Notes: generated from the sequence alone by a model not told the origin. DNA of 64,000 nt from Cannabis sativa (GCF_029168945.1 NC_083606.1:14224041-14288040); one strand, 5' to 3'; counted from the first letter of the stretch, positions 1-12,800 are shown. Numbers and translations: made by a program.

Positions 1-309
1 GTATAGTGTAAACTAACTCCCCCTCATTTAGACATTCGTGGATATCTTCTAATCGACGAATTTTGATCTTGTATGTCGTCTTCTCAAATGTTGATGTTGG
101 TAATAACTTTGTGAATAAGTTTGCAAGATTAACACTTGATTGAATTTGTTGAACACCAATATGCATTTTCTTGAAGCGTATAAAGAAGAATTTGGTGAAA
201 TGTGTTCTAAATCTATCTCCTTCAATGTACCCTCCTTTAAGTTGAGCGATGTAAGCAGTATTATCTTCATAGAGAACTGCTTGGGTTGATACTTCTTTAT
301 TGAGTGCAA
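1..309 (-). pseudogene. Ty1/copia pol 3' end (RNase H C-terminus) remnant
   Basis: The minus strand reads as the end of a copia polyprotein. Recognisable phrases are HISPNSSLYASRKC (decayed from the usual HI-PKFF-TH-L) and a QSYYQHQHL stretch, decayed from the LFTKSLP-STF region. In a neighbouring frame, KIRRLEDIHECLNEGE continues towards position 1. The reading frame changes at least once between positions 49 and 70, so the gene is dead. Only the last part of RNase H is visible. The RT and integrase expected at higher coordinates on this strand are absent; non-coding repeat-rich DNA takes their place. It probably belongs to the same element as the LTR at 4843-5102. The family call is good; the lineage is not determined. 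Confidence 0.7.
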
Positions 310-3300
310 TCCATATGTTTCCCGAATATGTTATGTCAATGATCTCACTCACACACATTCTCTACTTGCTTCATAAAATGCAAGTATGTTAACATGATTT
401 ATAGTTGCCTCGTTAAAAATCTTGCCAGAAAAACCCAGTGGGAGAAAATCTGAGCTAGGGAAAAAGAGTACAATATATATTTGATATTCATAACTATTTG
501 CAAGTTGCCTTGTTAAAAACCTTGCCAGGAAAACCCAGTGGGACAAAACCTGAACTAAGGGAAAAAGAGTGCAACATAAATATGTCTCCCCCTCATGCAC
601 ATATGATCCATAATTCTTTTGGTGATAATAGATATCTCATAAGATTATTGTTATCACTTTTAAAATATCACCATATACAATCTTTGATCATATATTTTCT
701 ATAACTCTTCCAGAGTATGTATGGACTTCTAAATTATAGATGAGGGGTTCGTGGAACATTAATCTTTATCCAACTAATTGTATCATTCATGTGTGTACAC
801 AACTTTGTTCATACTAAAATTTAAAATTTCAAGTAGATATGAACATAACACATTAATGGTACTATAAATTTTCATTTGTGACAATGATGGTACTCCAAGA
901 CCATATATTTGTTCCATCTTGTTGTATGATCTTAATTTCCATATCAAATGATCATATATCTATAATTCTTGATACATATGAAATACTTTAGGACTTCAAT
1001 ACTAACGAACAACTTTATACATTTAATATTTCTCAATATATAGAAAGAAATAAAAGTTTGTTCTTCAATCACTTATAATATAATCAAAAACTCTTCAAGA
1101 GTCTATCACAACGTATAATTTACGAATTTATACTGCATAGACAACCATACGTATTTTTCAAACAATAATTTACTTACATGTCTTTATTTCATACAAAGAT
1201 CTTTGTCATATAGTGCGCGCGACTTTGAATTTATATCACTTAAGACATGTAGTTAATTCTTCTAGAATTTTTAGATTAGGCTTATTTCAAATTCTCACTA
1301 TATTAGGAGCTACAAATAAATAATCTTTTGTTGCAACATTTATGTGACGCTTATAAATCCTCATAAAATATATTCCTGGCTATAATCAAATCATGATTAT
1401 ATTTTCTCAATATTTAAGCCTTACTTCAATCAATCTCATATCTATGCAAACTTTGTACAACAATTCATTATGTACAAATACATATATAAAAATTTCTCAT
1501 TAGAAATATTTATTTGCACACCTTACGGGTCTTACTTCACTTTATGCGAGTAAACTTGTCTGGACCGTGTCATAATATTTTGGCCAAAAACAAAATGTAT
1601 GTCGATGATTCTCGACAAATCTAATACCATGATCCTTGCTATCTCATGTTAGTTTATTGCATATGCAAATATTCAACTTCTATTGTCGACAAAAAGTTTC
1701 AGTATATGATAATTTCCTCCCATATTGACATAACTTATAGAGATCTCTTTAAATTACATATTTTCAAATATGTTTATCATTTATAGGTACCTATATAGAA
1801 CCACTTCAGGGATTCAATTATCATCAAATGTGTTATGTCTAACTTCTCTTGGGAGTCTCTTCTAGAGCACCGTTTCCATCACGGTTATCATTTTTAAATC
1901 ATCAATACTTTATAACATTAAGGTATCTCCATGAGTACCTCTAGATTTAACAACTTCAGGGTAAATCAAATGAACATTTACTAATAATTTCTATATTGTT
2001 CATTTACGCTTCAGGTGTTTTCAACTCATTCTAACTCAACTTTGAATAATATTGATTTGCAGTTGGTATATATCATTTTGAACTATATTACTCTTATATA
2101 CTTTGTGCAAGGATCATTTTTCAAAAATTATCATCGATCCCAACTGCTTCTCTCCCCCTGATCGAGAGAATTTTTAAAAATTGTGATATCTAATAATATT
2201 AATATACCTGTAGGGATTTCAATATATCACAATGAATCAATATTTATTTAAACTCATCTATACTATATGACATTGAACTTCAGGTTCAATAAACTTCAGT
2301 TTCAAGTTCAATCCTTATGAACTTAATTCATTTCTAAGAATGAGTCATATGTGTATAATTAGAAATACATAAATTTACACATTTTGTAAATGCATGATCA
2401 TATAATCTTATCACATCGATAAGAAACTATGCAATAAAAATTTAACAATGGCTCAAGATTGTTAAAGAAATATAATTTTAATATTTTTTATGTGCAAATA
2501 TATGCACATTCTTCTTTTGAGCCTTATAAATTAACAATGAGAAGAATCTTCTGGTTCTTCAACAAAATTTAGCCAAATTCTTTGACAATTTATTGCATAT
2601 GATTGATCATGTCAAAATAATTCAATTCATGAACTTCAGGTTCACTATAATTTATATTTCAATGAAACTTTCAAAAGGTAATGTAAATTCATTACAACAT
2701 AGTCATTACAAGTTTCATTTTTATATACACGAATAATATAATTATATTATTCTCCAAAACATATACACTCTTCAGGAGTCACTATTATGTTTATCAAACT
2801 TTATATTTCTTCAGGAATCACTATCATCAATTCAATGATGTGTATAATTTAAAAGATACATGACAACTTCATCATGTTATTGTAATGGTCAAATAGATAT
2901 AACCATAATATATCATTCATTTTTCCTGGTATCTTTTTAACAAGTCGTCTAATTTATTAATAGACTATTCATTAGTCTAATTATCATGACTTGATATATT
3001 ATATATTTAAATGTACAACCAGTACATATAATAAGTTATTTCTTATTACTTTCATAACTAGATAAAAGTTATACATCTAGGTACATACAAATATATTTTA
3101 CTACTCCAAGTAGCAATTGTATGTAAGACTTCTTCAGGAAGCTTTTCAAATAATCATTTTGTGATTCTTTATCACTTTGATTATATTGGATCACTAACAA
3201 ATATTAGTAAATTATATATCTACTTCTGGAAATATGCAAACTGAATTAAATAGTAACTATATATACATATTTTGTACCAATAATAGTTTGAAACTATTGA

Positions 3301-4689
3301 TTTCAAGAAATAATAAAATATGTATATATTAATTTGCTTCTGGCATTACCAATATATGTGAAATCTCTATTCTTTGAAATAGAATTTCATGTCTATTCAT
3401 TCTATCTTCAGGGAATGATATTTAAATATTCTAAATGTACAATAAATTTGTACAATTCACATTCTATTAAATAATCAAATATACTTTTATCTTGATTATA
3501 AGTGTGTCCGTACCACAGGTACGCGACCACTATTATTCAATTCCACACATGATATATAGATTTCATGCACTTTGATTGTGTGTGGTATCTCATCTTTTGG
3601 TTGTTTCCACTTTCTTCTAGAAATATTTGAGTAGTAAATAATGCCATCGATTATTTAAAATTATTACATTCACTTCGGGAAATGACTTTGAACAAGTAGA
3701 TTTTATTATAAATTTCTTAAAAATTTATTACTTGTTCATCCATAAAAATATAAGAAATTATTCAGCAATTTCTTTTACGATATTTCAAAGATTATATAAA
3801 TGCAATTTTTGCATAGTTTCCAAGATGTATGCAAAATTTAATCTTTAATATATGTCAAATTCAATAATTTCCAACATTGCAAGTAATAACAATGTATAAT
3901 AACATGACTAATACGAACAATCTTTAAAAATAATTGACTTCAATTTGTATCATTCTCTGCAGGGAATGATGAACAATAAATACATGCCTTATGTATTTAA
4001 ATAACATTAGTCATGCTCATTGTTATTCTTATACTTTGATGTTTCAATGCAATTTTCTTAACATTCTTTTTGGGTATTCAAAACCCACTATAAAATTGCA
4101 TCAATAATAATCATTTTAATGATTCTTTAGTTGTATTCACATAAATACAATCATTTTTTTTCGACAAATATAAAACATTTACTTCAGGAAATGTTTGTCA
4201 AAATTAATCTATATCGATATTAGATTACTTTACATTGTCCTCAAAGAATACAAGAACATATATATAAATATGTATTCATCTCTTTCATTATATATTCATC
4301 AACTATATAATGAATATTACGTTTGCATAATCTTCAAGATATATGTAAGATTTTATTGAGGATGCATAATCTTCAGGATATATGCAATATTTTATCGATG
4401 ATACATAATCTTTAGGATATATGTATATAGATTTTTCTCTACTATATCATATACACACATATATTGTAAATATTATGAATAATAAGAAAATAATATATAT
4501 ATGAAATTAATAATAAATATATAAAAATATATACATACATATATAATATATAGATATATAGATAAAAATAAAAAAGAAAACAAAGAATTCTTGAAATTGT
4601 TTCAGTCAGATAAGTATATATATAAATATATATTAGTGTATCGTGACCTTGAAATAATTCAAGAACTTTAACAAAATACTTACATTGTG
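310..4689 (-). mobile_element. Non-coding interior of a copia-type element
   Basis: About 4.4 kb of AT-rich DNA with no credible reading frame on either strand. It starts with two diverged copies of a block containing CTTGCCAG-AAAACCCAGTGGGA (around 420-470 and 515-570). A short motif of the form CTTCAGGA/CTTCAGGG then recurs at irregular spacing, for example near 1803, 1953, 2009, 2633, 2769, 2810, 3129, 3406, 3669 (CTTCGGGAAATG), 4182 and 4370. It lies between the RNase H remnant and the LTR, where gag-pol should be. I infer a non-autonomous derivative whose coding interior was replaced or degraded beyond recognition. Confidence 0.45.
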
Positions 4690-4839
4690 GCTTAGGCAGA
4701 GACTTATGCTTGAAGCTTGGGCAGAGACTCATGCTTGAAGCTTGGGCAGAGACTCATGCTTGAAGCTTGGGCAGAGACTCATGCTTGAAGCTTGGGCAGA
4801 GACTCATGCTTGAAGCTTGGGCAGAGACTCGTGCTGATA
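4690..4839 (-). repeat. 25-bp tandem repeat next to LTR
   Basis: Five full units of 25 bp start at 4690, 4715, 4740, 4765 and 4790. Each is of the form GCTTGGGCAGAGACTCATGC followed by TTGAA. A sixth, partial unit starts at 4815 and runs into GTGCTGATAACG. Units 2-5 are identical in the sequence shown; unit 1 has two changes. On the minus strand the array lies directly downstream of the LTR and primer-binding region, in the 5' leader of the element. Confidence 0.9.
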
Positions 4840-4842
4840 ACG

Positions 4843-5102
4843 TGTTATAAAATAAAATAAAATTATATAAAGTAGATGAGAAGAAAGAAGAAGAAGATGA
4901 AGAGAGAAAGAGAAAGTGAATGAGAATTTCTCAGTTGTTTATTCCAATGGGGTGAACCCCTATTTATACAAATACAATAGTGAAATATTAAGAAACTAAG
5001 AAAAAGGGAAACTAAGAAAAGATAAATGTTGATTACAATTAATGGTAATAAATAAAAAATTTGGACATCCACATAATTATTAATATTTATAACAATTGGC
5101 AC
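4843..5102 (-). mobile_element. LTR of the left copia-type element
   Basis: On the minus strand this segment begins TGTGCCAATTG and ends TTTTATAACA. It is followed by CGTTATCAGCACGAG, which resembles the tRNA-primer-adjacent sequence of plant copia elements. A TATA box (TATAAATA followed by GGGG) is at 4961-4968 on the minus strand, followed by a pyrimidine-rich leader, as expected for the U3-R boundary. The outer boundary at 5102 is an estimate, because the partner LTR lies outside the window and no target duplication can be tested. Confidence 0.55.
4961..4968 (-). promoter_or_regulatory. LTR TATA box
   Basis: TATAAATA followed by GGGG on the minus strand, about 120 bp before the end of the LTR. 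The position and context fit a retrotransposon promoter. Confidence 0.55.
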
Positions 5103-5317
5103 AATATATTGATTCTTTTCAAAAATTAATTCTATTTGTTATTAATGAACTAAATTAGCAATTAACTCTAATTTATTATTTCAAATTTAAGGAAATACAA
5201 GTTAAAATGATAATAAATTAGAAAATAACTTGCGCTTTGTGTACGGTTGTATTTATTTTTAGCGATAATTAATTTATAAAACTATATTAAATTTTAAATT
5301 TTAATATTTCTTTATAT

Positions 5318-8031
5318 AATGTAATGATATGACTCAGTTGAATAAGTCCATTATAACCTTGATACCGAAAGTGGCTAACCCTTCGGCTGTGCATGATTAT
5401 CGTCCTATAAGTTTGTGTAATGTTATATACAAACTTATCTCGAAGACGATTGTCCTCAGATTTCAGAAAGTCCTTCCTTTTGTGATCTCTGAAACACAAT
5501 CTGCCTTTCTCTCTAACAGACTCATTACGGATAATATCTTAGTTGCTTTTGAGCTTATTCATCACATTAGGCATAAGACTCAAGGCAGACTAGGATATTC
5601 GGCGCTTAAATTGGATATGAGTAAGGCATTTGACAGGGTGGAATGGCAATATTTAGAAGCGGTTATGCTAAAGATGGGTTTTGCTTCATGGTGGGTGACT
5701 TTGATTATGAACTGTATTACCACTAGTTCTTTCTCTTTTTCACTCAATGGAGATGTGGTTGGTCATGTCCAACCTTCCCGAGGATTACGTCAAGGAGATC
5801 CTTTATCTCCATATCTGTTTCTTATTTGTTCTGAGGGTCTTTCACGTATACTGCAATTTGAAGAATCCCAAAGGAATTTGAGAGGTTTGAGTATAACACG
5901 AAATGCACCATCAATTTCACATCTTCTCTTTGCAGATGATAGTCTATTGTTTTGTCAAGCCTCGGATCAATCTGCATTAGCCATAAAAAAAGTTCTGCAC
6001 ACGTATCATCAAGCCTCGGGACAAGTTCTCAACAATGATAAGTCGGTAATGTCTTTTTCTCCAAATACATCTGTGGCAACCCAAAACTTTTTTGCACAAA
6101 CACTTCAAATGCCAATCACGGATTGCCATGAGAAGTACTTGGGATTACCTTCTTATTCAGGAAGGGACAAGCAGGAGTTGTTCAGTAGTATCAAAGAAAA
6201 GGTTTGGAAACTCCTTCACTCTTGGAATGAAAAAATTTTCTCCATTGGAGGGAAAGAAGTCCTTCTTAAAGCAGTGGTGCAATCAATTCCAACCTATGCT
6301 ATGAGTTGCTTCAAGCTCACTAAAAAGTTTTGCAACCAATTGGAGAGTATGATGGCTAACTTTTGGTGGGGTACTAATCAAAATGGTACAAAAATACATT
6401 GGAAACGATGGAACTCATTATGTAAGTCTAAACATGAAGGAGGCATGGGTTTCCGTTCTTTCGTCCATTTTAATCAAGCGCTCTTGGCTAAGCAAGCTTG
6501 GCGGATTTTTGATATGCCCGACTCTTTGTTGAGCCGCTTACTTAAACATCGATATTTTTCTGCCACTTCTTTTTTGGATGCTAACATTGGTCATTCTCCA
6601 TCCTACACTTGGCAAAGTATATGTTGGGGAAGAGAATTGCTCATTAAGGGATTGAGGTTTAAAGTGGGTAATGGTTTTAATGTGGCTGCTGGATTTGATC
6701 CTTGGATACCCGGCCAAACAAACTTCAAACCAGTCAGTTTCTGTGGCCCTTCCAGCATGATGGTTTCGTCTCTTATAACTGACAATCGGGAATGGAACTT
6801 GGAGCTCTTAAATGACTGGTTTTTGCCTATTGATGTTGACAAAATTCTAACCATTCCTTTAAGTTTCTTTGCAGCAGATGATAGATTGATATGGCATCAT
6901 TCCTCAAATGGAATTTATAATGTTAAATCAGGATTCCATTTGGCAACCACCTTGGAGGATCAACTTATTTCTTCCACTTCAGATGTTAATCGTGATTGGT
7001 GGAAGTATTTTTGGAGTCTCAAGTTGCCACCAAAAATTCGTATCTTTGCTTGGAAAGTTTTTCAGGAAATCCTTCCTACTGCTGCTGGTTTATTTAAGAG
7101 GAAAATCATTGACTCAGCCGCTTGTTCTCTTTGTACATCAAGTTGGGAATCCATAGGACATGCTCTTTTTGGATGTCAACATGCAAAGGCTGTTTGGAAG
7201 AAATCGAAATTTAGAATAGACTTCAATAAGGCTCAATCCATGTTTAAAGGAGACTATCTGCACTATCTCTCAGGTGTGTACAATCAAGAGGATTTTGAGC
7301 TTTTTCTATGTCTTTTATGGGGTGTTTGGACAAACCGAAACAGGGTTTTTCATGGGGGAAAATCGCGTGATACCTCCTCAATAATTGCCTACACCACTGG
7401 GTTCTATAATGACTTTAGCAAAGCCAAAACTGCCCCAAAACCAGTAGCAGTTGCAGGCCCGAATCACTCACACCAGATGGCATCTTCACCCGTCCAGAGC
7501 AACCAAATACCGTGGTCTCCTCCCTCATCAAATGGTTTCAAACTAAATGTTGATGCAGCAACCAATTATGAACAGAAAAAATTAGGCATTGGAGCTATAC
7601 TTAGAGATCACGATGGCATGGTAGTGGCTGCCCTTTCAAAGGTGGTTCAAGGCAGTTTTCGTTCAGATGAAATGGAAGCAAAATCACTTTTTCATGCTCT
7701 CAATTGGGCTACACAATCGCAATTGACTATAACGCATATTGAGACGGATGCTTTGAGAGTTTCTACTGCTTTGAATTCAGCTACAAACGATTTATCTAGT
7801 TTTTCGAGTCTTATTTTCGATGTAAGGTGTCTTTTATCCTTTTTCCCTGGTGTTTTAGTGTCTCATGTTAAAAGATCTGCTAATCAAGCAGCTCATGGAC
7901 TTGCTAAATTTGCTTTAGGGTTGGATGATGACATAAGTTGGATGGGAGAAATACCCTATCCTATTTTCTCTATTGTTGTAAATGATTTCAGTTTATAATA
8001 ACAGTGATTATTCTCAAAAAAAAAAAAAAAA
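5318..8031 (+). mobile_element. 5'-truncated L1-type LINE with poly(A) tail
   Basis: This is the element carrying the 889-codon ORF2 fragment. The 3' end is marked by 16 A at 8016-8031 directly after a short 3' UTR. The 5' boundary is approximate. I compared both flanks and saw no convincing target-site duplication. Confidence 0.8.
5329..7998 (+). CDS. L1-type LINE ORF2 protein, C-terminal 889 aa (RT, zf-RVT, RNase H)
   Basis: One uninterrupted 889-codon frame covering the C-terminal two thirds of a plant L1 ORF2. Reverse transcriptase occupies about residues 1-260: LIPKV...DYRPISLCNVIYK near the start, KLDMSKAFDRVEW, GLRQGDPLSPYLF, and the catalytic FADD at residues 201-204. A zf-RVT domain follows at about 560-640 with Cys599, Cys602, His611 and Cys616. 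A plant-type RNase H (RVT_3-like) occupies about 735-870, with acidic residues at Asp742, Glu783 and Asp807 and a final R-ANQAAHGLA block. The endonuclease and the first RT blocks are missing, so the copy is 5'-truncated near 5325; the ATG is simply the first in frame. A run of A follows at 8016-8031. No stops or frameshifts suggest a fairly young insertion, but without a promoter or endonuclease it cannot retrotranspose by itself. Confidence 0.93.
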   Translation: MTQLNKSIITLIPKVANPSAVHDYRPISLCNVIYKLISKTIVLRFQKVLPFVISETQSAFLSNRLITDNILVAFELIHHIRHKTQGRLGYSALKLDMSKAFDRVEWQYLEAVMLKMGFASWWVTLIMNCITTSSFSFSLNGDVVGHVQPSRGLRQGDPLSPYLFLICSEGLSRILQFEESQRNLRGLSITRNAPSISHLLFADDSLLFCQASDQSALAIKKVLHTYHQASGQVLNNDKSVMSFSPNTSVATQNFFAQTLQMPITDCHEKYLGLPSYSGRDKQELFSSIKEKVWKLLHSWNEKIFSIGGKEVLLKAVVQSIPTYAMSCFKLTKKFCNQLESMMANFWWGTNQNGTKIHWKRWNSLCKSKHEGGMGFRSFVHFNQALLAKQAWRIFDMPDSLLSRLLKHRYFSATSFLDANIGHSPSYTWQSICWGRELLIKGLRFKVGNGFNVAAGFDPWIPGQTNFKPVSFCGPSSMMVSSLITDNREWNLELLNDWFLPIDVDKILTIPLSFFAADDRLIWHHSSNGIYNVKSGFHLATTLEDQLISSTSDVNRDWWKYFWSLKLPPKIRIFAWKVFQEILPTAAGLFKRKIIDSAACSLCTSSWESIGHALFGCQHAKAVWKKSKFRIDFNKAQSMFKGDYLHYLSGVYNQEDFELFLCLLWGVWTNRNRVFHGGKSRDTSSIIAYTTGFYNDFSKAKTAPKPVAVAGPNHSHQMASSPVQSNQIPWSPPSSNGFKLNVDAATNYEQKKLGIGAILRDHDGMVVAALSKVVQGSFRSDEMEAKSLFHALNWATQSQLTITHIETDALRVSTALNSATNDLSSFSSLIFDVRCLLSFFPGVLVSHVKRSANQAAHGLAKFALGLDDDISWMGEIPYPIFSIVVNDFSL

Positions 8032-9297
8032 GTCTATAAGTAAAACTTATTATAATTTCAAATTTGTTGTCCTCACCGTATCTCAAATGTAACTACTACT
8101 ACATTCAAAATTGATGTTATATATTTTGATAATTATATATTTTATAATTTTGTTAATATATATTTGTATGCTTATAAATATAATAAAAAAATTGACTAAC
8201 ATTATCAAATTTAATATATGTATATAAGAAAAGGGATTACTCCATATATTATTTTTAACTTTTTTTTTCTTTCAAATTTATGGTTTAGATTGCTCTAATA
8301 GTTGCTCCAGTAGTTTCTATGTGGGTTGCTATGTGGATTTTGATTGCGATTTAGGTTACTCCATTAATTACTATATGGGTTGTTATGTGGAATTCCGTAA
8401 AAATGTAAAAAAAAAATAATTTAAAGTGTAAAAACAAAAAAAAAATCTCTAAAAAAATTAATAAATATATTTAAATCAATTTTTTTAAAAAATTATACAT
8501 AACAAAACTCATATATATAATTAAAAAAATATTAAAAATAAAACTAATATTTTTAATAAGTATTTTTTTAAAACTAATATCTTTTAAAAAAATATCCAAA
8601 TTATTAAGAGGGCTATAATTTTTTATTATATACGTAAAGTATTTTTTTTTAAATGAAAAAAATTTGATTAATTAATTTTTTGAATTGTATATAAATATTT
8701 ATAAATTTATTAAAAAACTAAAAAAATTAAGAATAAAATTAATAATTGTATTTTAAATGATTTTATTTTAATAAAAAATTGAAAAGTGAAAGAATTAAGA
8801 AAAGATTAATTAGGAGTGTTTCACGTCATCTCTTCTAGATAGATAGATTTAATGGGCTAATAAATAAAAATGAAAAAAAAAAATTACTAATTTTATTAAT
8901 ATTGATAAATAAAAAGACCAACCGTACAAACCCTAGATTAGTATAACATGGCGCGTCATGCAACATTTTTCTTATTTAAATATAAATATATTAATTTTCA
9001 TAGACTGTACAGTATCGTCATCGTGTAACGTACACCCTGTAACGATACACAAAACATGATTATTATTTCTAACTAAAAAACATAATAAATAAATAAATTT
9101 TGCAGCAAAAAAAAAAAAACATAATAAATCAATATAATATTATATTTTATTTTATTTATATATTCATTTTATTTGATCTAATTCTCTATAAGCAGCGGTT
9201 GAGAGAAAGAAATACAAAAAATGCACGTGGGAGTTATAATTGAGAATGGAACGAACAAAGAAGAAGAAAAAGTGTACAAAACCAAAAGGGATATATT
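8032..9297. other. AT-rich intergenic stretch
   Basis: No gene, RNA or bounded element seen. It contains long A and T runs and a pair of related phrases near 8290-8390 (GGGTTGCTATGTGG and GGGTTGTTATGTGG). Confidence 0.5.
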
Positions 9298-9822
9298 AAA
9301 AATTCCATCTTTTATTTATTAATTAATCAAATTTATTTTTAATTTTATATTTAATTTAAATATACTTTTACATGTACTATACCCAAAATACTTTGACACA
9401 AAGGAGTCACATAGAGAGTATATTGAAGTGACATGGATAAAATCAGTAAAGTATTTAAAAAAGAAGCTAAAAATAATAGACTTTAAAAAAAAAATAAAAA
9501 TAAAAAAAAGACAATATAAAAAAAGTATAGAGTCTAATTTCTTCTAAAACAAATAAAAAATAATAAAAAAAAAAGAAATTACACTCTATACCTTTTTTAT
9601 ATTGTCCTCTTTTATTTTTACCCTCTTTTTTAAAGTCTATCATTTTTATCTCTTTTTTTAAACATTGTACCAATTTTGCCCCTGTCACTTCAAGATACTC
9701 TACATGTGACTCTCTTATATTAGGGTATTTTGGGTATAATACATATAAAAAGAGGTATGTTTCAAATAAATATAAAATTAGAGGTAAATTTGATTAATTG
9801 ATTAATAAAAAAGGTATTTTTC
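9298..9822. mobile_element. MITE with ~250-bp inverted arms
   Basis: The left arm (about 9298-9545) and right arm (about 9575-9822) are imperfect reverse complements along their whole length. Shared blocks include ATTAATTAATCAAATTTA, TACCCAAAATAC, TTGAAGTGACA and AGACAATATAAAAAA. A short loop lies near 9550-9575. A related single arm occurs at 23209-23370 and 25488-25566, so this is a repeat family. Exact ends and target duplication are unclear, so the superfamily is not assigned. Confidence 0.75.
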
Positions 9823-12800
9823 AACTTAGCACATAAAAAAATATATTTTTTAAGCCCAAAATTGGAATTTCGGGCTCACATGTGGAGGCGGGCCCACCAG
9901 TGGGAACGTGCGAGTACACCCCCGATTTTCCCGGAACGGAGGTCGCTTTGTCGGAAGCTTGTGGCGGACACTATTGCTATTTTTACGATGAAAAGAAAAC
10001 TATTGGTATTTTTACTTTTAACCCCTACATCTTTACTGTTCTTTCAATTTAATCCTTCCTTTTACGTTTTTAATATTTTACTGCCTTACAAATTAACAAT
10101 ATTGTTGATTTAGTTTAATATTTATTTTATTATAACAAAAAAGATAACAACAAGTTGGTGGTGAGCACGTTAAACACTGTGCTCTCCTTCATTTTCCCTA
10201 AGATTAATTTTTCTGATGTGATTAAGTTAGCTGGCATTCACTAATCTTTTTCTTTTTCATTAACCAATTAATTAAACAGTGCTTTATTTTTTGATTTGAT
10301 GTTTTATATATATCCCAAAATAATTAGCTAGTAATGGTTGTAATTGTAAAAGAGAAAGGAGCTAGGTTTGATATGTGTCCTTATAAGCAAAGCCAAAAAT
10401 TCATGTGCGTGCATTAACACATATAGATCATAGATGGGGATGGCTTTAAATATATAAAAAGTTAGTATATATTTCTTTACCTAAAAGTATGATTAATTAA
10501 GGCACCAACCACAAGGTGATGAGAAAATGAAAAAGCAGAGCAAACAAAATAAATGTGGCTTTTCTCCGTGTGGCTGAAACAGAAAATTGATAGGAGTAGG
10601 TTATATGCCCATTTTAAGTTTCAATATCATTCATTAATTGTCCTATGTGCTGTATCCAGTGAATGTAACACATTGCTTTGCTTCTTCTCTATACTCAAAA
10701 CAAATTTCATATTTTTGGCTTATTATCAGTGAAAATATATGTCTCTAACTCTTTTCAATCTCTGTAATACATGTTAAAATTCCACAATATTAAATATGTG
10801 CTACTTACTATATGCTTTCACAGAATTATATATATTATTAGACATTAGTAATATCTCACACAATTATAAAAGTGCCTTGTCACTTAATTAAACTTACTAC
10901 TAATAACAATACAAAACCTCCTATAGTTATAAGCACCACAGTAATAGTTCTCTATTATATATTTTGTACACAATAATTATTGTCCTTTTATACTATTAAC
11001 TATCATTGACATGTCAGAAGTGTTGATTACTACTTCTGATGAAATTACAAATAATGCAACATATAATTTTTATATATATACCAAGTACAAAATGAGATCA
11101 ACGATTTTGACATGAGTCAATTTTGAATTAAGAACAATTCAATGCATTTGTAAACTTAAAAGGAAAATCAATAAGTTGAACTCACTATGTTGAATGTGAT
11201 CAATGCAATAAGCCAAAAAATTGATCCCCACAATAATCATATAAGAAAAAGGCAGCTATCTTGCTAATTAAATTACCATTCATATATGTATTTAGTATAT
11301 AATAGTAGCACATTCGACCATAAATACTTAGACATAGAACTCGAATCTCTTATGAATATTTCTAAATAAGGATAATATATAAAGGACAACTTTTGTTTTT
11401 TTTTTTAATTTATTTAGGAGAAAGGACAATTCTGTATAAACTAAAAGAATAGTTATACTTTGAAATTCAAAAATATATATATATATATATAAAAATATAT
11501 ATATATACTAGCAAAAAGTTACGTACGAGGCACATATAGTAAATTTTATGCTAATTTTTTTCTACATTATTAAAAAGTGATACAATTAAAAATTAAAAAA
11601 AATATATTATTAGTTATTAGGTTCAACATCATTACCCTGTGTTCATTTTTAAAGAAAATAAAAAATATATTTATGAAATAATAATTTGTTGCAACGTGAG
11701 TATAGGCAAAATTCAGAAAATATAGTATTTATTAGTAGAGTGTTGACAATTTCAACAGTAAATTAACTGATTGTATACTTTTTTTTTCTGCTAACATTAA
11801 GCTTTTGATATATGAGTGGTGAACTCTTATTTGTCCGTTTTTTAAATTTTTCTAACACTCTCATTTTATTCTTCAAACTTTCTGTAGTTAGAGTGATGTC
11901 CTTAATTGTTGTATATAGTGTAGTCATTTATTCACCTGTTTTCAAATAAAACAATAGATATACAAAATAAAAAATATAATTAAGCTCATATTAAAATCAA
12001 TCTCACATTTCAATATAGTGAAAAGTTTTTAAATTGATTCATTCTCACTTAATAATTGTGAAACGAATAATAATATTATGTTACCTAATAACAAAATAGG
12101 AATCCACCAAACAACATTATCAAAATTTATTCCAAGTATAATTATATAAATCTATTACTCATTGAAGTCTATTAAAAACTCTAAAAAGCTCACAATAAGA
12201 AATTTCACATCAAAAATCTAAAAATGATCAACTATGTAGCAGGAATGATAATACAATAACCAAAATTGTCTAGTCATATACAGTCTTAAAACTTAAAAGA
12301 GTGGCATTATTCATTCAAGTTTCGACTAAGTGCTTCTGAGTTTGAGTTATAATATTGTGTCCTGTGTTTATGTCTAAATATATTTTGTGTGTCTGGCTAA
12401 TCTTGTGAAGAAGATTGAAGTTTTGATTCTCAATAAATAGAATGAATATAAGTGTATACTTTGTAGTAGGTCATTATTGTGTCATGTTTAAGTTAATGTG
12501 TCAACTTGAAAATAATTCATTTAATAAACGGAATGGAGTCAATCTAAAAATATTTTTCTATCTTAATAAGTAGAGCTATAGAAAACAAACTCGGTAACTT
12601 TTTGAGTGTTAAAAAATTGTAAATGGTTATAAATTCAAAGTAAAAAACTTGTGTGTGGCAGCTGGTTAAAGAAGCCAAAATTGAGGTTTATGATTAGAAA
12701 GTAGAAGCACTGCTAGAACTTTCCTTTGTTTGAAGTAATAGTATAATAACTAATATCTTTTATTACATATTAATTAATAATTAATTCAAGATGAACTTTC

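Noticed and set aside
4442..5102. Minus-strand frames rich in Tyr, Ile and Leu
   Set aside because: They translate (TA)n-rich or LTR sequence and resemble no protein.
9862..10113. 83-codon frame in a GC-richer patch
   Set aside because: No recognisable domain and a low-complexity second half. Kept only as a note in the intergenic entry.
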